From contig NZ_CP107928.1 in NCBI RefSeq assembly GCF_036030735.1, forward strand, positions 9,238,001-9,302,000: a DNA stretch of 64,000 nt, in the 5' to 3' direction. This DNA is from Streptomyces sp. NBC_00425. GTDB taxonomy: Bacteria; Actinomycetota; Actinomycetes; Streptomycetales; Streptomycetaceae. Position numbers and translations under genes: made by a program. The notes beneath the pieces are model-generated. The model did no database searches. It had not been told where the DNA came from and saw only the letters and a program-made list of their open reading frames with translations. Of the stretch, positions 43,502 through 52,944 are shown in pieces (positions within the stretch are counted from its first letter, which is position 1; each line of letters begins with the position of its first letter).

Positions 43502-44176
43502 TTGTACTCGACGCTCTACCGAGTACGCGAGTCCTTTGCCGACGCACGGAGCGCGCTGGCGCGGGCGCGTGCGATCATGCGTGATCTTGCCGACTGGCAG
43601 AGCATCCCCTGGCCTCAACTGGAGCCGGTCATCACAGCGGAGCAGTACGCACACGCCCTGCGTTCCTTCGGCACCGCCCGCGTCGTCGGGGACCGGGAAC
43701 CCGACGCCGTACCGTTCTTGGATGAGCTGGGGCGCCGCGGTGTCGTCACGTTCGACGCGGAGCAGCGGTATGCCCGGCTGTTCACGGCGGACCTGCGACT
43801 GGGCCCTGACCTGGCCGATCTCTGGCCCCTGCCTGAGAGCGTGACCCTCACTCTGAACCGGACGCCGCCCTTTGGCGGGCCCGAGAGCGAGCCCGAGGAC
43901 GACTGCACCGAGGAGGAACTGGACAGGATGGTGGCCGTGCTCGGCCCGCTGATGATGACGGCCTCCTGGCACTGCGGCTGGCGCGGGCTGCCCGAATTCA
44001 AAGGCTGCGGTGTGAAACTCTCCCTGAACAGCGTTTGGCTGGATCAGGCAGCCGAGCCGTCTCCCGGTGAGTTCGGCGTTTGGATCGCCCTTGGCCCCCG
44101 CGTCGCCTGGAATTCCGAGGGTGAAGCCTGGCGCCGCGATTCGGGACTCCTGTTGGGTGAAGCACAGCAGGGGTGA
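43502..44176 (+). CDS. Hypothetical protein, 224 aa
   Basis: I do not recognise the family. The protein is soluble and acidic, with a helical N terminus (SALARARAIMRDLADW), a centre with PDLADLWPLPESVTLTLN, an acidic patch (EPEDDCTEEEL) and a C-terminal beta-rich part. The track of hydrophobic residues is convincing. The start is a TTG with GAAAGG upstream, the only start near a ribosome site; a later start is possible. It might be an immunity-type or structural-maintenance protein, but this is speculation. Confidence 0.7.
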   Translation: MYSTLYRVRESFADARSALARARAIMRDLADWQSIPWPQLEPVITAEQYAHALRSFGTARVVGDREPDAVPFLDELGRRGVVTFDAEQRYARLFTADLRLGPDLADLWPLPESVTLTLNRTPPFGGPESEPEDDCTEEELDRMVAVLGPLMMTASWHCGWRGLPEFKGCGVKLSLNSVWLDQAAEPSPGEFGVWIALGPRVAWNSEGEAWRRDSGLLLGEAQQG

Positions 44177-44312
44177 CCCGGACATCCCACGCCCTCATAC
44201 GGCACCGGTGCACGCGAGGCATGCGCGTTCCGCGAAGGGCAGCGTGGGTGACCCGGGCGCCGTGGGCCGTCTCACCCGCCGTGCACACGGGACACGGCCG
44301 ACGCCGGTGTGA

Positions 44313-45254
44313 TCAGCAGGCACGGTGGCGGTAAGCGCCGCTGCCGGGCGCGCTCACGCCCCGATCCCGCTGGACGATCGACAGCGTGGCGCCCCAGCCC
44401 GCGCAGGCCTGTCGGTAGCCGCTGTCGGTGTATTCGATCGCGTAGACCCGGTCGGCGTACGCCTCGGCGTAGTCGCCGCACTCGTGGTACTGACCGCACT
44501 CCTCCACCACGGCGAAGTCGAAGCCGATCGCCGTGCGTTCGGGCAGCAGGTCGACCGTGTTCTTCTGGCCGACGGCGAGCCCGGCCGTATGGGAGCGCTG
44601 GGCCAGGAGCTTGGCGAACGCGGCGTTGTGCTGCTTGGTGAGCCGGTTGCCGGAACGCTCGTAGGAGTCGAGGTTGTCCGGCTCGACGGCTTGGAAACCG
44701 CTCGCGGCGCAGCCGTCGATCCAGCCGCCGACGATCTTCGCGAGCCGGGTCCGCTTGCTCGCGGTGGAGGTGTCGAGCAGCGCCTCGCCCCAGTCCTCGT
44801 CCTCGACGAGCTCGTGGGAACCGTCGCGCAGCAGCAGGTCGGGATGGTTCGTCTGCCACCAGTCCAGGGCGTCCGGCTGGGCCTGGAAGGCGTTGACATA
44901 ACAGATGTTGTACAGGCCGCGTCGGGGCTTCGCGGTGCGGTCCCGGGAGACTGCCTCGACGTCCTTCGGCGGGGTGTACGGGCGACCGATCTGGTAGTCG
45001 AACTGCTGGTTCGGCGTCGGCAGGGCGACTTTCGCCGTGGTGGACTTTCGGGTGTCCGACTGCGGGCCGTCCGAGGTGACGGCCTGGCAGGACAGCAGAC
45101 CGGCGCCCAGTACGGTCGCCGTACCGATGGTCGTGGCGACCCGTGCGATGTTCCTGCGGCGCAGCGCTACGGGGGAATGCGAGGGCACACGGGCTCCAGG
45201 TGCGAGAGGGGGAAGGCGCGTCCGCACGGTGCGGGTTCGCATCGTCCGGACCAT
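44313..45254 (-). CDS. GH114-type (endo-alpha-1,4-polygalactosaminidase-like) lipoprotein, 313 aa
   Basis: The domain begins FDYQIGRPYTPPKDVEAVSR and includes YNICYVNAFQAQ, KIVGGWIDGCAASGFQAVE, PDNLDSYERSGNRLT, AGLAVGQKN and DFAVVEECGQYHECGDYAEA, a TIM-barrel pattern of the GH114 family with acidic residues at strand ends. A hydrophobic N-terminal segment ends in GLLSC, a plausible lipobox. It probably cleaves galactosaminogalactan-like polymers at the cell surface. Start ATG at 45254; a second ATG four codons later is equally possible. Confidence 0.85.
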   Translation of the reverse strand: MVRTMRTRTVRTRLPPLAPGARVPSHSPVALRRRNIARVATTIGTATVLGAGLLSCQAVTSDGPQSDTRKSTTAKVALPTPNQQFDYQIGRPYTPPKDVEAVSRDRTAKPRRGLYNICYVNAFQAQPDALDWWQTNHPDLLLRDGSHELVEDEDWGEALLDTSTASKRTRLAKIVGGWIDGCAASGFQAVEPDNLDSYERSGNRLTKQHNAAFAKLLAQRSHTAGLAVGQKNTVDLLPERTAIGFDFAVVEECGQYHECGDYAEAYADRVYAIEYTDSGYRQACAGWGATLSIVQRDRGVSAPGSGAYRHRAC

Positions 45255-45721
45255 GATGCGCCGACGCGGGCGTGCACTCGTCCTCGTGGTGAGGCCGTCG
45301 CCGGCCCGAGACGGTGTCCGGCAGGCGCCGCAAGGTTTTCGCAAGGTCGATGGTCCAGCGTTGGCGTCACGAACACGTGGACGGGTCGGGCCCCGGGTGG
45401 TCGCCGCCCGACAGGGAGGGTGCGTGCAGTTGCACATGAGATGGCGTGCTCAGCGGCTCGGCGCCGGGCGGGTCCGCTCGGTCATCGTCGTCGCCGCGCC
45501 GGGCGGCGCCGCTGTCGTGGGCTGACGCGCATGTCCTCGGCCGGGAAAGGCGTCCGGCCCCTGTCCGGCTACAGGCGCCCCCTCCGCCCGTGAGCTCCCC
45601 GTCCGTCGGGGGGCTTCGTCCGGGCGGTGGTCGTCCGGGGGTCGTGGGTCGGACCCCGGAGCCGCGACCGGCCGAAAGCGTGCAGGTGCGTGCGGTTGCT
45701 CGCGATGTGAAGGAGACGCAT
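45255..45721. other. Divergent intergenic region without a supported gene
   Basis: It separates the GH114 gene and a small secreted protein gene. Open frames are shadow-like. It should contain two promoters; I cannot place them securely. Confidence 0.4.
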
Positions 45722-46090
45722 ATGACATTCAGAACGCAGGCATCGACGCCCAAACGGCTGGCCGTCGTCGCCGTGTCGGCCGCCGCCGCCCTCGTCGGGT
45801 TCTCGGCAGGTCCCGCCCAGGCGTTGACCTACAACATGAGTACGACAGGCGCCGCGGGCACGGCCACCTATGTCGGCAACGGCGACTGGTCGCTCCACGC
45901 CCATGACCCGCTCACCGACGGCCACTGCGCCCGCTTCCAGGTGAAGGACACGGACGACACCAGTTGGCGCTGGTACGGCGACATGGTCTGCTCCTCCGCC
46001 GACCAGTACGTGACGGGAGCCCGGTCGCTGTGGTCCGTCCGTATCTGCCGGACGGGAATCGGGAACTGTTCCGCCGCCGTCAGGCTCTGA
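45722..46090 (+). CDS. Small secreted protein with two predicted disulfides, 122 aa
   Basis: The signal peptide has basic residues then AVVAVSAAAALVGFSAGPAQA with cleavage before LTYNMS. The mature part of about 88 residues contains four Cys (in GHCARF, DMVCSS, VRICRTG and IGNCSA) and many aromatic residues, typical of small extracellular beta proteins. GAAGGAG is seven bases before the ATG. Family unknown; no partner gene adjoins it. Confidence 0.8.
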   Translation: MTFRTQASTPKRLAVVAVSAAAALVGFSAGPAQALTYNMSTTGAAGTATYVGNGDWSLHAHDPLTDGHCARFQVKDTDDTSWRWYGDMVCSSADQYVTGARSLWSVRICRTGIGNCSAAVRL

Positions 46091-46305
46091 CCCGCACAGC
46101 CGGTGTCCTCGGCCGCTCGTCCGGCTTCAGGGTTGCCCCGCCACGGGGGGCAGGACAACCTTGAAGCCGGGCGGCCGGGGGAGGGGTGACGCCGTTGCCT
46201 TCTGCGTTTCGTGGTGCCGTCGAGGCGTCCGCAGGTCCGATCGCGGTCCTGTTCCGGCACCCGCGGCCTCGGGGCAACGTCCTCGGCGGTCTCGAACGAA
46301 GGACT

Positions 46306-47265
46306 TCAGAAAGGCCGGAAGCGGTCTGTGGCCGTCAGGACGGCCTCCATGGTGCCTCCCCCGGACAGTCCGTGTCCCTCCTCGCCGATCAGCACGAGCT
46401 CCGCGTCCGGCCAGACCTGGGCCAGCTGCCACGCGACGTCCGGGGGACTGCTGATGTCCAAGCGTCCGTGGACCATGACGCCGGGGATGCCGGCGAGCTT
46501 TCCGGCGTCGCGCAGCAGCACGCCGTCCTCCAGGAAACCGGCGTGCCGCCAGTAGTGCGTGACGAGGCGGGCGAAGCGGAGCCGGAAGTGCGGGTCCTCG
46601 TAACGGGGGTCGGGCTTCGACCCGGGGCGCGTGGACACGTGCACGTCCTCCCAGCGGCACCACTCCCGGGCTGCACGCTCCCGTACGGACGGGTCGGAGT
46701 CGGCGAGCATTCGGGCGTACGCATCCGCGAGGCTGCCGTCGCGCTCCGGCTCCGGGACGGCGTCACGGAAGCGTGCCCATTCCTCGGGGAAGACCCGACC
46801 CATGTGCCGGGTGATCCACTCCACCTCGCTCCGGGTGGTGTTGGTGACGCTGAAGAGCACCAACTCCGATACACGTGACCTGTGTTGCTCGGCGTAGGCC
46901 AGCGCGAGGGTCACACCCCAGGAGCCGCCCACGATCAGCCACCTCTCAACGCCCAGGTGCTGCCGCAGCAGCTCGATGTCGGCGATCAGGTGTGGTGTGG
47001 TGTTTGCGGCGAGCGAGGTCTGAGGATCAGCGGCATCGGGGGTGCTCCGCCCGCAGCCACGCTGATCGAAGAGGACGATCCGGTAGGCCGCGGGGTCGAA
47101 CAGCCTGCGCCAGAACGGCCCCGCGCCGGAGCCCGGCCCACCGTGCAGGACGAGGGCGGGCTTGCCCGCGGGATTCCCGCAGGTCTCCCAGTACACGTGG
47201 TCGCCGTCGCCGACATCGAGAGTGCCGTGCTCGTAGGGCTCGATCGGTGGGTACAGCTCGGCCAT
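46306..47265 (-). CDS. pip: Proline iminopeptidase, 319 aa
   Basis: Alpha/beta hydrolase that removes N-terminal proline from peptides. HGGPGSGAGPFWRRLFDP is the oxyanion region, VGGSWGVTLALAYAEQH carries the nucleophilic Ser, and GEEGHGLSG the catalytic His. MAELYPPIEPYEHGTLDVGD is the usual N terminus, which fixes the start at 47265 despite a longer open frame. It is cytosolic and divergent from the xylanase gene. Confidence 0.95.
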   Translation of the reverse strand: MAELYPPIEPYEHGTLDVGDGDHVYWETCGNPAGKPALVLHGGPGSGAGPFWRRLFDPAAYRIVLFDQRGCGRSTPDAADPQTSLAANTTPHLIADIELLRQHLGVERWLIVGGSWGVTLALAYAEQHRSRVSELVLFSVTNTTRSEVEWITRHMGRVFPEEWARFRDAVPEPERDGSLADAYARMLADSDPSVRERAAREWCRWEDVHVSTRPGSKPDPRYEDPHFRLRFARLVTHYWRHAGFLEDGVLLRDAGKLAGIPGVMVHGRLDISSPPDVAWQLAQVWPDAELVLIGEEGHGLSGGGTMEAVLTATDRFRPF

Positions 47266-47358
47266 GTGGGGAGCACCTCGGCAGTCCGGATCCGTGGAGT
47301 CGGGAAGATCACCATGATCCACCAGTCGGTGGTGTCGGTACACGGACCGGAAGCCTTT

Positions 47359-47369
47359 CGAAACATTCG
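47359..47369. promoter_or_regulatory. CGAAACATTCG element, copy 1
   Basis: An 11-base imperfect palindrome within TTTCGAAACATTCGA. Its exact reverse complement occurs at 47491-47501. Both are in the gap between pip and the xylanase gene and could be operator half-sites for a xylan-responsive regulator. Confidence 0.6.
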
Positions 47370-47490
47370 AGATTCGCTGAAAGAGATCTAGATCTTGAAG
47401 CTTGAGGCGCAGGACGATTTTCTCTGTCTGTTCTTCCAGGCGATTTGATTGACCTGCGGATACACGCACTTGGCTCGGCCGCGACGCTGG

Positions 47491-47501
47491 CGAATGTTTC
47501 G
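47491..47501. promoter_or_regulatory. CGAATGTTTCG element, copy 2
   Basis: It is the exact reverse complement of the element at 47359-47369, 122 bases downstream and just upstream of the xylanase promoter. Streptomyces xylanase genes commonly carry repeated CGAAA-type elements. Confidence 0.6.
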
Positions 47502-47519
47502 GGATCATTGCCGAAAGGA

Positions 47520-47551
47520 TTGACAGTTGGCATGCCCATACTAAAACTGTC
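47520..47551 (+). promoter_or_regulatory. Xylanase promoter overlapped by an inverted repeat
   Basis: TTGACA at 47520-47525 is followed after 16 bases by TAAAAC, a plausible housekeeping-type promoter. GACAGTT (47522-47528) and AACTGTC (47545-47551) form an inverted repeat spanning both hexamers, so a regulator could block it. Confidence 0.6.
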
Positions 47552-47620
47552 GGTCAATCCGGGGGCTTCCTGCGTCCGTCGGCCCCCGTCGACCTCACGA
47601 GGACGAGGAGGAAGCGCGAC

Positions 47621-48604
47621 ATGAACGCACCCGCACGTCTCAGGCTGTTCATGAGCGGTGTCTGCACCACGGTCCTGGTCGCCGTCGCCGCGCTGACGTC
47701 GCCCGGCGCCGCCCACGCCGACACCGTCGTCACCAGCAACCAGACCGGCACCAACAACGGTTACTACTACTCGTTCTGGACCGACTCGCCCGGCTCGGTC
47801 TCCATGAACCTGGGCTCCGCAGGCAACTACGGCACTTCCTGGCGCAACACCGGGAACTTCGTCGCCGGCAAGGGCTGGAGCAACGGCGGACGGCGGAGTG
47901 TGTCGTACTCGGGCACCTTCAATCCGTCCGGTAACGCCTACCTGGCCCTCTACGGATGGACGTCCAATCCGCTCGTGGAGTACTACATCGTCGACAACTG
48001 GGGCACGTACCGGCCCACGGGCACGTACAAGGGCACCGTGACCAGCGACGGCGGCACCTACGACATCTACCGGACGACGCGGTACAACGCCCCCTCCGTC
48101 GAGGGCAACCGGACCTTCGACCAGTACTGGAGCGTCCGGCAGTCGAAGCGGACCGGCGGCACCATCACCACCGGCAACCACTTCGACGCCTGGGCGCGGG
48201 CGGGGATGCCGCTCGGCAGTTTCAACTACTACATGATCCTCGCGACCGAGGGCTACCAGAGCAGCGGCAGCTCCAACATCACGGTGGGCGGGACCGGTTC
48301 GGGCGGCGGCGGCGGCGGGGGCGGCGGCGGAGGCGGCAGCGCGTGCACCGCGACAGTGTCGGCGGGTCAGCAGTGGAGCGACCGGTACAACCTCAACGTC
48401 TCGGTCTCCGGATCCAGCAACTGGACGGTCACCATGAACGTGCCCTCGCCCGCGAAGGTCCTCTCCACCTGGAACACCAGCGTCAGTTACCCCAGCGCAC
48501 AGGTGCTGACCGCCAAACCCAACGGCAGCGGCAACACCTTCGGCTTGACGGTCCAGCCCAACGGCAACTGGACGTGGCCGACGGTCTCCTGCGCCGCAGG
48601 CTGA
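47621..48604 (+). CDS. xlnB: GH11 endo-1,4-beta-xylanase with CBM2, 327 aa
   Basis: It cleaves xylan outside the cell. The signal peptide ends TSPGAAHA. The GH11 jelly roll carries the nucleophile Glu in [16 protein letters not shown] and the acid/base Glu in [12 protein letters not shown] 12-Gly linker leads to a CBM2 of about 85 residues ([30 protein letters not shown]). The arrangement with a CE4 gene 79 bases downstream matches the xlnB-axeA locus of S. lividans, hence the symbol. AGGAGGA precedes the ATG. Confidence 0.96.
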   Translation: MNAPARLRLFMSGVCTTVLVAVAALTSPGAAHADTVVTSNQTGTNNGYYYSFWTDSPGSVSMNLGSAGNYGTSWRNTGNFVAGKGWSNGGRRSVSYSGTFNPSGNAYLALYGWTSNPLVEYYIVDNWGTYRPTGTYKGTVTSDGGTYDIYRTTRYNAPSVEGNRTFDQYWSVRQSKRTGGTITTGNHFDAWARAGMPLGSFNYYMILATEGYQSSGSSNITVGGTGSGGGGGGGGGGGGSACTATVSAGQQWSDRYNLNVSVSGSSNWTVTMNVPSPAKVLSTWNTSVSYPSAQVLTAKPNGSGNTFGLTVQPNGNWTWPTVSCAAG

Positions 48605-48683
48605 TCCCGTCCGTCACGACGATCCCGCTCCCGCCATCGCAGCATGTCCCCACCCCTGCCCCCCGGTTGGAGGACCACTTCTC

Positions 48684-49661
48684 ATGAGCGCCAGACCACC
48701 CCGCTCGTTACGCGCACTGGTCGTCAGGCTGGTCGTCGTCGCCATGGCTGCCGCAGGCACCCTGGCCGTCCAGGCCGCCGCCCCGGCGCAGGCCGCGACC
48801 TGCAACGGGTACGTCGGGCTCACCTTCGACGACGGCCCGTCCGGTAACACCTCCGCACTGCTCAACGCCCTCAGGCAGAACGGGCTGCGGGCCACGATGT
48901 TCAACGAGGGCCAGTACGCCGCGGCCAACCCGTCCCTGGTGCGGGCCCAGGTCGACGCCGGGATGTGGGTCGGCAACCACAGCTACACGCACCCCCACCT
49001 CACCCAACAGAGCCAGGCGCAGGTCGACTCGGAGATCTCCCGGACCCAGCAGGCCGTCACCAACGCGGGCGGCGGGACCCCGAGACTGTTCCGGCCGCCC
49101 TACGGCGAGACCAACTCGACGGTCCGGGCCGTCGAAGCCAAGTACGGTCTGACCGAGATCATCTGGGACGTCGACTCGCAGGACTGGAACGGCGCGAGCA
49201 CCGACGCGATCGTGCAGGCCGCCGCCCGGCTCACCAACGGCCAGGTCATCCTCATGCACGACTGGCCGGCGAACACCCGGGCCGCGGTCCCTCGCATCGC
49301 ACAGGGGCTGGCCGCTCGTGGCCTGTGCGCCGGAATGATCTCCCCGCAGACCGGCCGGGCCGTCGCCCCCGACGGTGGCGGCTCCGGTGGCGGCAGCAAG
49401 TGCACCGCAACCCTCTCCGCCGGTCAGCAGTGGAGTGACCGGTACAACCTCAATGTGTCCGTAACGGGAGCCGCCAACTGGGTCGTCACGATGAACATCG
49501 CCTCACCCGCCAGGGTCCTCTCCACCTGGAACGCCACCGTCACCTATCCCGGCTCCCAGGTGCTGAACGCCAAACCCGACGGCAGCGGCAACACCTTCGG
49601 CGTCACCGTCCAGCCCAACGGCAACTGGACCTGGCCCACCGTGTCCTGCGCCACCGGCTGA
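48684..49661 (+). CDS. axeA: CE4 acetylxylan esterase/polysaccharide deacetylase with CBM2, 325 aa
   Basis: It removes acetyl groups from xylan and so opens it to the xylanase upstream. After a signal ending APAQA the NodB domain shows TFDDGPSG (Asp/Asp), NHSYTHPHL (zinc His-His), [18 protein letters not shown] and [15 protein letters not shown] linker precedes a CBM2 almost identical to that of the xylanase. Codon 9 (48708-48710) is TTA, so translation should need bldA. GGAGGA lies upstream of the ATG. Confidence 0.95.
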   Translation: MSARPPRSLRALVVRLVVVAMAAAGTLAVQAAAPAQAATCNGYVGLTFDDGPSGNTSALLNALRQNGLRATMFNEGQYAAANPSLVRAQVDAGMWVGNHSYTHPHLTQQSQAQVDSEISRTQQAVTNAGGGTPRLFRPPYGETNSTVRAVEAKYGLTEIIWDVDSQDWNGASTDAIVQAAARLTNGQVILMHDWPANTRAAVPRIAQGLAARGLCAGMISPQTGRAVAPDGGGSGGGSKCTATLSAGQQWSDRYNLNVSVTGAANWVVTMNIASPARVLSTWNATVTYPGSQVLNAKPDGSGNTFGVTVQPNGNWTWPTVSCATG

Positions 49662-49778
49662 CCCGCAGGTTCGCAAGGGATGCTCCCGGCGAGGCGGGCC
49701 GGCCTGTCCCCGGACGACAGGCCGGCCCCCGGCGGTGGACGTTCGAACCGCGGGCAGACCCGCGGTTCGAACCTCTCC

Positions 49779-50207
49779 CTACAGGACGGCGGTCGCCACG
49801 TTGTCGCCGTACCTGAAACCGTCGTTGTCGAAGTAGAAGACGGTGGCCTCGACCTTGTCCCCCTTGTCGAAGTGCGAGCCTGCGGCCGGGCGCAGGTTCA
49901 CCAGCGCGACATGGTCCTTGTAGTCGCAGACCAACTGGTCCTTCTTGATGGTGCCCGCGGCGATGGACTGGTCGTGGGGGCTGTGGTTGAGCGTCTTCGC
50001 GTTGGCCACCAGTTCGTGGTCCATGCCGACGTCGCAGGAGTAGGTGACCTTCACCTGCAGGCCGGGGGCGCGCAGGGACACCTTCTCGATGGACAGCAGG
50101 TTGGCCTTGGCCGCCGCGGCGGGCGCGGTCGCCAGGGCGCCGGCACCGAGCAGAAGAACGGTGGCTGCGGTTCCGGCGACGCGTCGACGCAGACTGGATG
50201 ACGTCAT
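49779..50207 (-). CDS. Small secreted protein, 142 aa
   Basis: Signal peptide with VLLLGAGALATAPAAAA. The mature domain of about 105 residues is beta-rich with two Cys (TYSCDVGM and LVCDYKDH), likely one disulfide, in an immunoglobulin-like pattern. It resembles small secreted Streptomyces proteins of unknown role. Reverse-complement repeats of CGCGGTTCGAAC-type bases lie just downstream (49743-49770) and may terminate transcription. Confidence 0.8.
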   Translation of the reverse strand: MTSSSLRRRVAGTAATVLLLGAGALATAPAAAAKANLLSIEKVSLRAPGLQVKVTYSCDVGMDHELVANAKTLNHSPHDQSIAAGTIKKDQLVCDYKDHVALVNLRPAAGSHFDKGDKVEATVFYFDNDGFRYGDNVATAVL

Positions 50208-50357
50208 CTCGGTTTTTCCTTCCCCCTTGCGCGGTCACCCTTGGTCGTGGTGTGGAGTTTCTCCAACTAGGCGGGCAACCACGGCAGTTGACTGATTCGG
50301 CCTGAATGTTACGTGGCTCTGGAGTGATCCCGGAACCGCATCGCCGGACTGTGCCCC

Positions 50358-50846
50358 GTGAGGAACACCGCACCCTGCCGGATGAACCCTTACCGGTCCG
50401 GCGCCGTCAGCGGACGGGCTGTCCCGGCACTGAGCTGCGGCATCGTCACCGCCCGCGTCGCCGCCGTCAGCACCACGACTCTGGTGCTGGGCTTCCTCGT
50501 CGCCGCCGCCACCGCGGGGCTGGCGGGCGCGGCGAACGTCTCGGACCGGCGCCGGGTGTACGGCCTGCTGCGACTGTCCGGGGTCCCGCTCAAGATGCTG
50601 GACCGGGCCCGGATCCGCGAGACCGTCATCCCGTTGGCCGTGCTGGCCGGAGGCGCCACCGCGGCGGGCGTTTTCGGCGCTGTGCAGGTCAACAAGGCGG
50701 CGGACACCACGGTGAGCACCTCCGGCGCCGTGCAACTGGTGATCTGCCTGGCCGTCGGATGGCCGGCCATGCTCGCTGCGATCACCGGCAGCATGCCGCT
50801 GCTGCGGCGCAAGGTGACGCAGGGCCCGGCGCAGACGGCGGACTGA
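50358..50846 (+). pseudogene. FtsX-like permease remnant, 162 codons
   Basis: The frame encodes only the C-terminal membrane part of an FtsX-family permease: a helix (TLVLGFLVAAATAGLAGAA), the loop DRRRVYGLLRLSGVPLKML, then two more helices. Intact permeases have about 400-800 residues with an N-terminal helix and large outer domain, and a partner ATPase; neither is nearby. It is open, so it may be expressed, but it is probably a truncated relic. GTG start uncertain. Confidence 0.6.
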
Positions 50847-50915
50847 CGCCGACCGCCTGTCGCAGCCCCGACGCGCCGGACTACGACGGGCGGTCGGCGA
50901 CCGCCTGCGGGTACG

Positions 50916-51479
50916 TCAGTCCACGATCACCTCGCCGCGCGCCGCCGGAGCCCGGCCGGCCAGGGCGCCGCCGAAGTTCCCCTCGACCTCTGCCCTCTCC
51001 GCGGAGTTCGGGTATCGGTTCGTGCATGAGGTGCCGGCGCTGGAACCGGACATCAGACTCGAGCACGGACCCGGCTTGCGATCCGGCAGGCCCAGGATGT
51101 GCCCGAGTTCGTGGGCGGAGATGCGGACCGTGTCATAGCCCTGGTCCACGGCCTGGCGCCCGATGTACACCGTGCCGCTGCCCAGGGTGGTGGGCAGGGC
51201 ACGCGGCCAGCCGTTGTCCGCGAGGACGCGTATGTTCGCCCGTTGCCCGGCGGCAGCGGGCCGGAGCTCCACGGCGTCGACGCTCTCGTTCCAGACGGCC
51301 GCGCCGCGGTCGACGGCGCTGCGGAACTCCGCGGAGCCGCCGGCGTCGTAGGTCAGGACACGGGCGGCGGCGGCCGGGGCGCTCGTGACGTGTGGGGCGG
51401 CCGAGGCGTGACCGCCTGCCAGGGCCAGCGACATCAGGCAGGCAGCGGTCAGGCTGCCGGTGAGCGTACGGACGTGCAT
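50916..51479 (-). CDS. snpA: Snapalysin-type secreted metalloprotease, 187 aa
   Basis: M7 small neutral protease of Streptomyces. Signal peptide with LTAACLMSLALAGGHASA, then a propeptide and the zinc motif SAHELGHILGLPD (HExxHxxGxxD). Two Cys pairs (GPCSSLMSGSSAGTSCTN) fit the family. In many strains a divergent LysR gene (snpR) controls it; here no LysR adjoins it. ATG at 51479. Confidence 0.92.
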   Translation of the reverse strand: MHVRTLTGSLTAACLMSLALAGGHASAAPHVTSAPAAAARVLTYDAGGSAEFRSAVDRGAAVWNESVDAVELRPAAAGQRANIRVLADNGWPRALPTTLGSGTVYIGRQAVDQGYDTVRISAHELGHILGLPDRKPGPCSSLMSGSSAGTSCTNRYPNSAERAEVEGNFGGALAGRAPAARGEVIVD

Positions 51480-51720
51480 GATCGACCTCCTCGTGGGGGA
51501 AGGGCAGTCGTGCTCATGACATTCACGAGTCCCCTGCCCAGCCGGAGGCCGGACGAATCCGTCGTCGCGGGGCGCACTCGAGCACAATGCGTCGCTGACG
51601 AATCGCCGACTGATCGCTGGTGATCAACCCGAGCACGTCCCGGGTGCAGGACCGCGGCGATCGCGGCCACCACGGCGATCACCGGTGGGGAGTGCCCGGC
51701 GGAGAAGGAGTTGTCGGCGG

Positions 51721-52074
51721 CTACGAGCGGTGGACGGTGACGCCGCCGACGAGACCCCACGCGTCGATCCGCACCGTCGGGCCGCCCGGCTCACTCGGCC
51801 CGTCGTCGTTGACTCCACCCAGACGCAGCCCGTGGACCTCCACCCTCACGTCGCGGCGGACCTTGAGGCTGACGCCGCCGATCAGGCTCAGTTTGGTGAT
51901 CCGCAGTTCGGCGCTGTCGGGGATGTCGACGTCCGTCAGATCGATGTCCGCGCCGCCGATGAGGGAGGCGGTGACGGTCCGCTCGTGGAGTGTGGCTCCC
52001 TCCAGACGGTGACCGCCGATCAGGCTCACCTTGACGTCGGTCTTCTGCGGGCCCTCTGCGTTGTTCTTCGTCAT
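51721..52074 (-). CDS. SLIGG-repeat beta protein (cell-wall-active antibiotics response-like), 117 aa
   Basis: The motif SLIGG or LVGG recurs with even spacing (VKVSLIGGHRLEG, VTASLIGGADIDLTD, TKLSLIGGVSLKV, GLVGGVTVHRS), each followed by a valine-alternating strand. This is the short beta-solenoid found in LiaF C-terminal-like proteins of Gram-positives. It lacks membrane helices, so it is probably cytosolic or surface peripheral. Separated from the RiPP operon upstream by 115 bases and not obviously part of it. Confidence 0.75.
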   Translation of the reverse strand: MTKNNAEGPQKTDVKVSLIGGHRLEGATLHERTVTASLIGGADIDLTDVDIPDSAELRITKLSLIGGVSLKVRRDVRVEVHGLRLGGVNDDGPSEPGGPTVRIDAWGLVGGVTVHRS

Positions 52075-52189
52075 GCGAAGTACCGTACTGACAGCGGGGT
52101 TCGAGGTGTCAGTGCCGACCGTCCGGTGACGCGCATGACAAGTGTCATGTCGCGGAGGACACGGTGACGGTGACTGGGGCTGGAGCGGC

Positions 52190-52849
52190 TCACACGGCCA
52201 TGGCCTCCTGGAGCCAGCGTGAGACCCGGTAGGGCAGCCACCAGGCGAGCTCGCCGACGCGCAGGACGAGGTGCTCGGCCGTGAACTCGCTCAGAACGCC
52301 GGCGTCCACCTCCGTGTGGTGCACACCCGTACCGAGCAGGGCGATGGCCTCGCGGTAGCGGGGTTCGTCGGCGGTGAAGCGGCGCAGGTCCCCCCAACGC
52401 CGGTCCCGGATCTGGACGAACCCCGGCCCCTGACGCCAGACGAGCTTGCACAGGTAGTGCCGGGTCCGCCAGGCGTGCAGTGCCTCCTGCGCGTCTTCGA
52501 GACCGGTGATGGTGCGCGGCGGCTGCAGGTGGGACAGGACCTTCCAGTGGTGGGCGGACTCCCGGGGCGAGAGGCGGAGGTCCCAGTCGACGGAGACGGC
52601 GCGCGCGGTGAGGTCGCGGACCAGGCACAGCCGGTCGACGGCCCGGCGATGGGTCGCCGGATCGCCGGTGGACAGGTCGACGTCCGTGTCGAGTTCGGCG
52701 TGGCGCACACCCAGGTCCCAGAGGCGGTCGACCTCGTGGGTCCGCGCGGTCACCGGGAGGGATCCCAGCGACATGCCCGGCAGACGGCGGGCCTGTGGGT
52801 CGAAGTCGCGCCAGGCGCGTATCGCGAACTCCGGTGCGGTGGCTGTCAT
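52190..52849 (-). CDS. DUF5825-type partner protein of the radical SAM maturase, 219 aa
   Basis: The pattern FDPQARRLPGMSLGSLPVTA, LWDLGVRHAELDTDVDL and KLVWRQGPGFVQIRD matches the DUF5825 proteins that commonly follow radical SAM RiPP maturases of the TIGR03975 type. The central part resembles a TIM-barrel-like or radical SAM-derived domain without Cys ligands. AAGGAC precedes the ATG. It is the last gene of the operon, 95 bases after the maturase. A role in peptide binding or presentation is inferred only from co-occurrence. Confidence 0.8.
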   Translation of the reverse strand: MTATAPEFAIRAWRDFDPQARRLPGMSLGSLPVTARTHEVDRLWDLGVRHAELDTDVDLSTGDPATHRRAVDRLCLVRDLTARAVSVDWDLRLSPRESAHHWKVLSHLQPPRTITGLEDAQEALHAWRTRHYLCKLVWRQGPGFVQIRDRRWGDLRRFTADEPRYREAIALLGTGVHHTEVDAGVLSEFTAEHLVLRVGELAWWLPYRVSRWLQEAMAV

Positions 52850-52944
52850 GCGTTGTCCTTCGTGCGGTTCGGGCGGCGGGCAGGGGGCAGCAGGCGGTCG
52901 GCGGGCGTCCGGTGATCGGGGACGGGAACCGGCGCGGACCGCGC

